Below, piece by piece: positions 43,457 to 49,982 of a stretch of 64,000 bases of DNA. The notes under the pieces are model-generated. The model ran no database searches. It was not told where the DNA came from and saw only the letters and a list, made by a program, of their open reading frames with translations. The stretch lies in contig JAHJCO010000012.1 of the NCBI GenBank assembly GCA_018831265.1, positions 124,001 to 188,000 on the forward strand, in the 5' to 3' direction. Origin of the DNA: Actinomycetota bacterium (GTDB taxonomy: Bacteria > Actinomycetota > Geothermincolia > Fen-727 > Anoxymicrobiaceae). Each line of letters begins with the position of its first letter. Within the stretch, counting starts at the first letter, position 1. The position numbers and the translations under genes are program-made.

Positions 43457-43539
43457 AAGGGGGAGGGGGTAATAGGGAGTGGGAGGAAGCACCGGCGAGG
43501 TGCCGTATAATATCTTCGACCGCGGCAACGGGAGGTGGC

Positions 43540-45357
43540 ATGGCTCCGACGAAGGAAATCGACTATCACAGGCACCCTGTCCAGCGACTCATCGCGCTCA
43601 CCTGCTTCATCATGGAGGCGTCCGTGGCGCCTTCCTTCGAGGAGCTGAAGGCCTCGCCGGTTTACGCCGCCGAGCAGGACGCCCGCCGCAAACGGTACCG
43701 GGTGCTCTACGATATCCTCATTCTCCCCGAGGAGCGGCAGGCTTTGCTGAAAGCGGCCCGCAGGGGCATCGACAGGCTCACCTCCGATGTCCTGCGCCTC
43801 GAGCGCATAGAGCAGGCGCTCGACACGGGGAGGGTACCGACAAAGGCCGACATCGCCTTCCTCACCAGGCGCCTCGCCGACCTCGATGACGGGGACGACG
43901 TGCGCGTGGAGATGTACACGGTCAAGGTGCGCCACTACCGGTCGCTGCTCGACAGGTTCGAGCGGCGAGCGGACCTGGGCACCCGGGAGTTCACCTACCT
44001 GGGCAGGCTGGTGGCATCGGAGGCCACCGAGACCAGGCGTATGCTCCGGGTGCTCGAGTTCGTGCGCGACGAGATGACGGCGGTGGGGGAGGAGGCCGAG
44101 CGGTTCGAGCGCATGGCCGAGGTGGTCAAGGAGGGCGGGAGGCCGCCGAAGGCCGACCTGGACTTCCTGGCCGACCGCGTGCTGGGCCGCAGTGACGAGG
44201 ACAAGGCCGACGAGGCGGCCTACAGGGCCAAGACCCGCCGCTTTCAGGCACTGATCGTAAGGCTCGTGGCACGCAGAAAGCCGGACCCGGCAGAGACCTC
44301 CTACCTGTACTGGCTGCTGGTACGCGAGGGCGAAGGCGACGCGTGCACCGCCCGCGACCTGCAGGCCGTCTCCGCGGGCAAGGCACTCTCACCCCCCCAG
44401 GTGGACAGCGCGATAACCACGGCCGATTTCCTGGCCCGGCACCCGATGAGCCTGCTGGAGGAGAAGCGCGAGACCGACCGCATCAGGGCGATGTTCGAGC
44501 GGGACAAGAGCGTGCTGCTGGAGATGGGCGTGCCCCTGGAGGTGGTGACGCGCCAGGACGGACAGCCCGGCTACCGGATCGCCGCCGGCAGCAACGAGCC
44601 GGTGAAGCTCGGCGCCGACGAGAGGCTCGCCATGGCAACGGCCCTTCGGTTCTTCCTGGGCTCCGGGACGCCGTTCTCGGGCCCGGCGATGACCCTCCTG
44701 CTCAAGCTGGGCTACCGCTGCTCCGACCTGAGTGCGCTGGACGCGGTCCCGGTGAGTTGGCTCGAGTCGCCTCCCACCCGGGAGGCGTTGAACAGGCTCA
44801 CCGATGCCGTCAGGCGCAAGAAGAGTGTCACCTTCTCCTACCGCTCGCTGGGTTCGGAGGCCGCCCGGCGGCACGTGGTGGAGCCGTACGGGATGATCAG
44901 CAGGGACGGGCGCTGGTACCTGGTGGGCCGCTCGGACCTGCACGAGGGGGTCGTGACCTTCAAGCTGGACCGTCTCGAGTCCAAGGTGAAAGTGAACGAG
45001 GCCAGGCCGAAGTCGGCCGACTTCCGGGTCCCGCCCGGCTTCGACGTCGAGAAGGCGACAACCTGGGCGTGGGACGACCACGCCACGGACGTGAAGGTGA
45101 GGTTCGGCCCGCGCCGCGACGGCAAAGGACGCTTGACCTACGCCTACGATACCCCCCCCGCGAGCGCGCCGGCGGTGGTGAAACGATCTCGCGTGTTGAA
45201 GGACCGGTCGCTGGAGGTGGTCTACGAGGTCGACTACCTGTACCCGTTCGTTGACTGGCTGCTGGGGTTCGGCACCGACGCGCGGGCCGTCACCCCGCGC
45301 GAGGTGGTCAAGCTCATAAAGGAACGATTGCAGGCCGCTTTAAAGGTGGTGGGGTAG
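43540..45357 (+). CDS. WYL-domain regulator (PafB-like) with a duplicated insert
   Basis: A 605-residue transcription factor. ATG 43540 follows GGGAGG, with TATAAT at 43506-43511. The N-terminal helix-turn-helix half (H-P-V-Q-R-L-I-A-L, residues 12-20) and the usual follow-on (M-F-E-R-D-K-S-V-L-L-E-M-G-V, 318-331) are separated by ~270 extra residues. Inside this lies a tandem duplication with a constant 102-residue offset (86-158 against 188-260, about 23 of 73 identical, no gaps; both copies contain P-x-K-A-D). The C-terminal WYL domain (V-T-F-S-Y-R, then G-R-W-Y-L-V-G-R) and WCX-like region (~500-600) are normal. It directly precedes a second WYL gene, the pafB-pafC arrangement that controls the DNA-damage response in mycobacteria. 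The insert looks like a helical sensor or partner-binding domain. Confidence 0.8.
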   Translation: MAPTKEIDYHRHPVQRLIALTCFIMEASVAPSFEELKASPVYAAEQDARRKRYRVLYDILILPEERQALLKAARRGIDRLTSDVLRLERIEQALDTGRVPTKADIAFLTRRLADLDDGDDVRVEMYTVKVRHYRSLLDRFERRADLGTREFTYLGRLVASEATETRRMLRVLEFVRDEMTAVGEEAERFERMAEVVKEGGRPPKADLDFLADRVLGRSDEDKADEAAYRAKTRRFQALIVRLVARRKPDPAETSYLYWLLVREGEGDACTARDLQAVSAGKALSPPQVDSAITTADFLARHPMSLLEEKRETDRIRAMFERDKSVLLEMGVPLEVVTRQDGQPGYRIAAGSNEPVKLGADERLAMATALRFFLGSGTPFSGPAMTLLLKLGYRCSDLSALDAVPVSWLESPPTREALNRLTDAVRRKKSVTFSYRSLGSEAARRHVVEPYGMISRDGRWYLVGRSDLHEGVVTFKLDRLESKVKVNEARPKSADFRVPPGFDVEKATTWAWDDHATDVKVRFGPRRDGKGRLTYAYDTPPASAPAVVKRSRVLKDRSLEVVYEVDYLYPFVDWLLGFGTDARAVTPREVVKLIKERLQAALKVVG

Positions 45358-46326
45358 GTGGACATACACAGTGTCGAGGCACTGGGCCGCATCCTGGCGC
45401 TGGCTCCACTCATACCCGGTGAGCCGGTGCCGCTGGAGGAGTTCGCCTCCTGCTACATGCTGGAGGAGCGAGAGGTCGTCGAGTGCATGGAGTTCCTGGC
45501 TTCGAGCGACCTCGCGGAGGTCGCCGCGGCCTACGACTACGACGCGGAGGGCCTGAAGGGCGGGCGGCTGAGCCGGCTCTCTCCCGCGGGACCCCTGCGC
45601 CCCCTCCCGGTGACGAGGGACGAGGGGGTCGTGCTGATGATGGTCGGCAGGGCGCTGGCGGATGCCGGGGTCCTTAAAAAAGGCACCAACCTCTACAAGC
45701 TGCTCGATGACAGGATGTCCCTGTTCGGCAGGGCGGACGAGCGGTACGTGCGGGACCTCGCGGGCCGGATAGTGGTCCACCTGGGGATAGACCCCAGCAG
45801 CCTCGCCGACACCATCGGGAAGGCGATCGCCTCCAGGAAGGTCATCCACATGACCTACTACTCCTACAGCCGCGACAGCTTCGACGAGCGTGACGTCGAG
45901 CCCCTGCGCCTCGTTGTGTCCCGCGGCGTCTGGTACCTGCTGGCGTGGTGCAGGATGGCGGGGGGCTACCGCTTCTTCCGCCTGGACCGCATCAAGAAGC
46001 TGGAGGTCACCCGGAAGCGATTCACGCGCGACCCGTCCGACGCCCCGCCTTTGCCGGAGTTCATCGGAGAGAAGGGCGGCCGTTACCGGGTGCGGCTGAG
46101 CTTCCCCGATAATGTCCGCTGGAGCCTGGCCGAGGACTGGAACGACGCGCATTTCCAGCGCGGCCCCCGGCCGGGCTGGTTCACGGTCGAGATCCGTACC
46201 GGCAACCTGGACTGGCTGGCCAAGTACCTGCTCAAGTTCGGCTCCGAGTTCGAGGTCGAGACCCCGGCCGCGCTGAAAAAGAAGGTCAAGGACCTGGCCT
46301 CGGAGATGCTGGCCTACTACCGCTAA
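45358..46326 (+). CDS. WYL-domain regulator (PafC-like)
   Basis: A 322-residue protein starting at GTG 45358, the base after the previous stop, so the two are co-translated. The N-terminus has a winged-helix-like segment (residues ~5-60), then a linker, the WYL domain (K-V-I-H-M-T-Y-Y-S-Y-S and V-W-Y-L-L-A-W-C), and a C-terminal domain ending L-A-Y-Y-R. In mycobacteria PafB and PafC work as a pair and respond to DNA damage; by analogy this product probably forms a heterodimer with the 43540 product. No damage box or target is visible here. Confidence 0.82.
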   Translation: MDIHSVEALGRILALAPLIPGEPVPLEEFASCYMLEEREVVECMEFLASSDLAEVAAAYDYDAEGLKGGRLSRLSPAGPLRPLPVTRDEGVVLMMVGRALADAGVLKKGTNLYKLLDDRMSLFGRADERYVRDLAGRIVVHLGIDPSSLADTIGKAIASRKVIHMTYYSYSRDSFDERDVEPLRLVVSRGVWYLLAWCRMAGGYRFFRLDRIKKLEVTRKRFTRDPSDAPPLPEFIGEKGGRYRVRLSFPDNVRWSLAEDWNDAHFQRGPRPGWFTVEIRTGNLDWLAKYLLKFGSEFEVETPAALKKKVKDLASEMLAYYR

Positions 46327-46327
46327 G

Positions 46328-46443
46328 TGAAAGAAAACCTCTGAAAGAAAACCTCAGACCATGAAAGAAAACCTCAGACCATTTCTTTCATCCGCAGCCC
46401 GTAACCAGCCTCGGTGAAAGTTTTGGTCTGAGGTTTTCTTTCA
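46328..46443. repeat. Nested truncated and full copies of the 29-bp palindrome
   Basis: From 1 bp past the pafC-like stop: a 14-nt piece (46328-46341), a 20-nt piece (46342-46361) and a full 29-nt copy (46362-46390) follow head to tail, each starting TGAAAGAAAACCTC. A reverse-orientation copy lies at 46415-46443. Confidence 0.9.
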
Positions 46444-46490
46444 TGAACTCCCCGGGACTGGAGTCATGGCCCAAGCGGAGGAGAAAAGAG

Positions 46491-46566
46491 CGGAGCCGAC
46501 GGGATTTGAACCCGCGATCTCTGGCTTGACAGGCCAGTGTGTTAAACCAGGCTACACCACGGCTCC
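46491..46566 (-). tRNA. tRNA-Asp (anticodon GTC)
   Basis: Minus strand. Acceptor GGAGCCG/CGGCTCC, anticodon stem-loop CTGGC-CTGTCAA-GCCAG, T loop TTCAAAT, discriminator G, no encoded CCA. TATAAT on the minus strand lies at 46585-46590. Confidence 0.95.
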
Positions 46567-46624
46567 TTGCTTACTGGCCCACCAATTATAACGAACCGCG
46601 GTCCAGGGCGCACACAATGCACGG

Positions 46625-46653
46625 TGAGAAATAATGGTTGAGGTTATTTCTCA
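46625..46653. repeat. 29-bp palindrome, TTGAGG variant
   Basis: Arms TGAGAAATAA/TTATTTCTCA around a GGTTGAGG core. TTGAGG (46638-46643) lies 16 bp before TAGGAT (46660-46665), in front of the zinc-ribbon gene at 46750. Confidence 0.85.
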
Positions 46654-46749
46654 CGGTTGTAGGATATCATGGCGGATTCGACGTATTCTGGAGAACCATA
46701 GGGAGCGGGAGACGTCAGTTCCTACATACAGAGAAGGAGCTGTTTGAAA

Positions 46750-47850
46750 ATGAAATGCCCCGAGTGCGAGCACGTGAACCCCGACGGGACCAAGTTCTGC
46801 GTGTCCTGCGGGACCCCGCTGGGCGAGGTGACCCGGGCGATGCCACAGGTCCCCGGGGCGCCGACGGCCCCGCAGCCGACGACACCCATGCCGGCGGTAC
46901 AGGTGCCCGCGTACGTACCTCAGCAGATCGAGAAGAAACGAGACTCGAGGACGATTCTGCTGGTGGTGCTCGGCGTGGTGGGAGTCCTGCTGGTCGCCGG
47001 CGCCGTGGTCACAGTCGTCATGATGGTCGCGGCGGCAAACAGGCCGGTTGCCCGCATAACCTCAGCCGAGCTGGTCCGCACCGATGACACGACCCTCGAC
47101 ACCTCGGAGGTCCCGCTCGATACCGAGCTCGCCTTCAGGGTCACCTACAACGCTAAGTTCAAGGGCACGGGGAGCGGCACCCTCCGGCTGGAGATAGTCG
47201 ACTCCGCCGACGACACCGTCATGGACGAGACGTTCGTCGTGAAATCGAGCGGCAAGGCACAGACGAAGAAGCTTACCTTCACCATGGAGCAGGGCAGCGG
47301 CAAGCCGTTGGAGGCCCGGGCCCTGCTGACCGTGAAGCAGGGGGAGAAGAAGCTCACCGCCTCGAAGGACCTGTCATTCACTATGGTGGCGGGCAAGGGG
47401 AAAGACCTGCAACTTGGTGAGGCCGTCGAAGCCGCCACGCAGAAGTGCGACGAGGCGACAGCCGCCCTGGATGACGCGGTGGCCGCCGGAATCGATGTGG
47501 GAGACCTCCTCGACCGCCTCTCCGCGGCGCTGGAGGACCTCGAGGAGGCGGAGACCGCGGCGGAGGCGGATGCGGTCGCCGGGACCGCGCAGGGTGTCAT
47601 CGACGAGTGCGCCGCGAGGAAGGCCGCCGCGGCCGAGGAGGCCCGGACCGCGGAGATCTGCAGGCAGAACCAGCGGGTGGTCTACGACAGGCTGGTTGAC
47701 TGGTGGGGAGGCTCGGGCAACTTCCCCAACGACATGTCGGAGATGTACGGTCTGCCGGTATGTCCGTCCGGCGGCGCCTACTCGTACTACGCCCCCAGCA
47801 CGGACCCGTCCACGCTGCACGTCACCTGCACCGTCCACGGCGAACTATAG
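46750..47850 (+). CDS. Zinc-ribbon membrane protein with coiled helical domain
   Basis: A 366-residue protein. The N-terminal ribbon has C-P-E-C and F-C-V-S-C-G (residues 3-21). A proline-rich linker and one membrane helix (~75-97) follow, then a beta domain (~105-215, T-L-R-L-E-I-V-D-S-A-D-D-T), a short helical hairpin (~220-300, rich in A, E and D, with cysteines), and a C-terminal pilin-tail-like segment with C-P-S-G-G-A-Y-S-Y (~335-350). AAGGAG lies upstream; TTG 46744 and ATG 46750 are both possible starts. The C-terminal G-x-Y-x-Y pattern resembles the end of type II secretion pseudopilins. Function unknown. Confidence 0.72.
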   Translation: MKCPECEHVNPDGTKFCVSCGTPLGEVTRAMPQVPGAPTAPQPTTPMPAVQVPAYVPQQIEKKRDSRTILLVVLGVVGVLLVAGAVVTVVMMVAAANRPVARITSAELVRTDDTTLDTSEVPLDTELAFRVTYNAKFKGTGSGTLRLEIVDSADDTVMDETFVVKSSGKAQTKKLTFTMEQGSGKPLEARALLTVKQGEKKLTASKDLSFTMVAGKGKDLQLGEAVEAATQKCDEATAALDDAVAAGIDVGDLLDRLSAALEDLEEAETAAEADAVAGTAQGVIDECAARKAAAAEEARTAEICRQNQRVVYDRLVDWWGGSGNFPNDMSEMYGLPVCPSGGAYSYYAPSTDPSTLHVTCTVHGEL

Positions 47851-47932
47851 TGAAACTTTACCTCAGACCATTTCTTTCACAATCGACGGCCGGCGCTGTC
47901 CGATGAAAGAAATGGTCTGAGGTTTTCTTTCG
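47851..47932. repeat. Two copies of the 29-bp palindrome, opposite orientation
   Basis: Copies at 47851-47879 (directly after the TAG stop, left arm TGAAACTTT) and 47904-47932 (last base changed). The second lies 19 bp before ATG 47952. Confidence 0.85.
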
Positions 47933-47951
47933 GATCCTGTCGATCGGGATC

Positions 47952-48242
47952 ATGGAGCTGGACGACATCGAACAACTGCGGTCCGCGCTGCGGATCGACA
48001 TCAAGGAGAGGCTGGCAAACCCGCTGGACGACATCGTCGAAGACACGATCGTACGCCAGTTCGGAGTCATCGCCTCGGAAGACGATTTCTCGATGGCAGG
48101 GGAGATCCCCCGCAAGCCACCGACCATCGACGGCGAAGAAGTCCACTTCTCCGACATAGAGAGAATACTCGGCGTCGCGGCCGACGTGTTCACAAAGGCC
48201 TCCGAGGAGCGCGACAGGCTCAAAGGGGGAGGTAACCGGTGA
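47952..48242 (+). CDS. Small acidic hypothetical protein
   Basis: A 96-residue acidic protein, probably mostly helical (begins MELDDIEQLR; contains D-D-I-V-E-D-T-I-V-R). No cysteine, membrane helix or signal peptide. ATG 47952 has no Shine-Dalgarno; the reverse repeat copy ends 19 bp upstream, and the CTGAGG core is 35 bp before the ATG, as it is at the 9359 gene, but a good -10 is lacking here. No family recognised. The next gene follows after 76 bp. Confidence 0.55.
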   Translation: MELDDIEQLRSALRIDIKERLANPLDDIVEDTIVRQFGVIASEDDFSMAGEIPRKPPTIDGEEVHFSDIERILGVAADVFTKASEERDRLKGGGNR

Positions 48243-48318
48243 CGGTGTCGTCCTATGGACTGTTGGTCGCCGTTTGTGTTAGAAATTAAGATTGCCACTC
48301 TAGGCAAGGGGGCGACCG

Positions 48319-48951
48319 GTGAAAAAGTTAGCGGTTAGTCTGGCGGTAGTACTCATCGTTCTATGTCTATCGATTGTCGTTCTCTATAAGAGCGGAGCCG
48401 TTACGAGCCAGACGACTCCCCAGCCGGGTACATCGGCTCCGACCTCATCGGCTCCGGTCGCCGCCGCTTCGAGCTATGCCAATCGCGCGGTGGGCAGATG
48501 GCAGACCACCAACATGGTGTGGCTGAACACCCTCATCTTCGACACCAACACCTGCATAAAGTACCTGGATGACATGAACCTCGCCTACGCCGAAGAGACC
48601 TTCCCGCAACTGCTGTGCGATATCCGCACGCTGCAGGGGCGCAATCCACCCGACTGGAGCCCCGCCGCCGATATCAACGGCGACCCCCCGTGGGTCGAGA
48701 CGGTGAGGCCCAACGGCGGCCGCGATCTCTGGGCCGCGCCGTCCGGGTACAAGTGCCCTTCCATCCCGGACGCGCAGGCGGCCGCGGACCTGAACCTCGC
48801 GCTGGCTCAGCTGGAAACGGCTATCAATCACATGATCAGTGGCATCAACAATTCGAATGGGGACCTCATTCAGCTTGGTGAAGCGGAGATCAAGCAGGCG
48901 AGCGCGACGCTCGGGACAGTGGTCACGGACCTCGGAAACGCGAACAAATAA
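48319..48951 (+). CDS. Secreted protein, unknown family
   Basis: A 210-residue exported protein. GTG 48319 follows AAGGGGG. A signal helix (residues ~4-27) precedes a serine/threonine/proline-rich linker (~28-52) and a mature, probably helical domain with two cysteines (T-C-I-K-Y and L-L-C-D-I). The last third (A-A-D-L-N-L-A-L-A-Q-L-E-T-A) is a clear helix pair. No catalytic motif. The next gene is another small secreted protein with a similar linker, so the two may be made together. Confidence 0.65.
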   Translation: MKKLAVSLAVVLIVLCLSIVVLYKSGAVTSQTTPQPGTSAPTSSAPVAAASSYANRAVGRWQTTNMVWLNTLIFDTNTCIKYLDDMNLAYAEETFPQLLCDIRTLQGRNPPDWSPAADINGDPPWVETVRPNGGRDLWAAPSGYKCPSIPDAQAAADLNLALAQLETAINHMISGINNSNGDLIQLGEAEIKQASATLGTVVTDLGNANK

Positions 48952-49014
48952 CGGCGCTGGAGTCGCCGGAAGGAAACCGGCGGCCGACAGGATGCTCCAA
49001 GGGGGTTGGTTGGC

Positions 49015-49614
49015 ATGGCGAGGTTAGTCCGCCTGGCCGTTACGGCATTCCTGGTGGGCATGGCGTTATCACCGGGCGCATACGGCCTTGTTCAACGCCT
49101 GTCCGGTGGTGTGCCGGCGGGCAACGTCATCGCCCAGACGTCCGCTCCGGGCAGCTCCGCCCCCGGAACACCGGCCCCCCAACCGGCTGCCCAGCAGCCC
49201 GTTACCATGTCTCCCGTCGTCACGATAGAGAGTCTCCTCGCCGCCGTGCAGGCGGGTGACAGGGACGTGGTCTCCACCCTGACCGGGGGCAGCGGCGATC
49301 AGCCCGGCATAGTCGCGTGGAACTCTACGGATTTCGCCGGGTTCGTCGGCCATACGACTTTCGGGCGGTTCAGCTACTGCATCACCCACAATGACGGCAC
49401 AAAGGCGAACGTACACTGTGACGGGGACCTGTGGTTCACCGATCCCGCCGGGTTTCCCGCCGTGGTCACCAGGACCCACTGGTATGTACACGGCGACTTC
49501 AAGCTGAAAGCGAGTGGCGATTCCTGGGTCATCACCGCGCTGCCCTGGTACCAGGAGTCGTTCGCTGGTTACGATCTCCAGCAGCACCCCTGGCCCGGCG
49601 ATTGTTTCGACTGA
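49015..49614 (+). CDS. Secreted protein, unknown family
   Basis: A 199-residue exported protein. ATG 49015 is preferred over TTG 49006 for its distance from AAGGGGG. The signal segment covers ~5-24; an alanine/proline/serine-rich linker (S-A-P-G-T-P-A-P-Q-P-A) follows. The mature domain (~65-199) is beta-rich with repeated aromatic motifs (H-T-T-F-G-R-F-S-Y-C; D-G-D-L-W-F-T-D-P) and an NTF2-like look (V-T-I-E-S-L-L-A-A-V-Q-A-G-D). Function unknown. It ends 11 bp before the tRNA-Glu. Confidence 0.62.
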   Translation: MARLVRLAVTAFLVGMALSPGAYGLVQRLSGGVPAGNVIAQTSAPGSSAPGTPAPQPAAQQPVTMSPVVTIESLLAAVQAGDRDVVSTLTGGSGDQPGIVAWNSTDFAGFVGHTTFGRFSYCITHNDGTKANVHCDGDLWFTDPAGFPAVVTRTHWYVHGDFKLKASGDSWVITALPWYQESFAGYDLQQHPWPGDCFD

Positions 49615-49625
49615 CGAACCGGGTG

Positions 49626-49701
49626 TGGTGCCCCCAACGGGATTCGAACCCGTGTCGCCGCCTTGAAAGGGCGATATCCTAGGCCTCTAGACGATGGGGG
49701 C
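49626..49701 (-). tRNA. tRNA-Glu (anticodon TTC)
   Basis: Minus strand. Acceptor GCCCCCA/TGGGGGC, anticodon stem-loop CGCC-CTTTCAA-GGCG, T loop TTCGAAT, discriminator A, CCA encoded. Confidence 0.95.
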
Positions 49702-49982
49702 GCGTCCGTCCGCGGGTGCCCGGAGTGTAATGCATGAACCTTCCGGCCTCGCTCCCGAGGGCCACTCCAGTTTCCACTTTAAGCGCCGCGCTGTCAATTA
49801 ACCGCGTTGTCATGCGGTTTTCCGGCGTGGGGAAGCCTGCCGGGAGGAATGGCGTCACACTCCCGATGTTATAATTCTGGCTACGTGGCGGCGCCGGCAA
49901 CCATCGTACCGACGTATATTGAAGGCGGGATTCGAGTCCGCACACGGACCGTGCGCCGTGAGTCGAAGGGGGGAGCCGAAGG

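Noticed and set aside
43540..46326. The WYL pair considered as CRISPR- or defence-associated WYL regulators
   Set aside because: No cas or other defence effector gene lies nearby; the tandem pafB-pafC layout explains them better.
9218..47932. 29-bp palindromes considered as a CRISPR or as simple intrinsic terminators
   Set aside because: They are scattered between unrelated genes in both orientations, without regular spacers. Their stems are A/T-rich and lack a U-run, and several lie in front of genes rather than after them.
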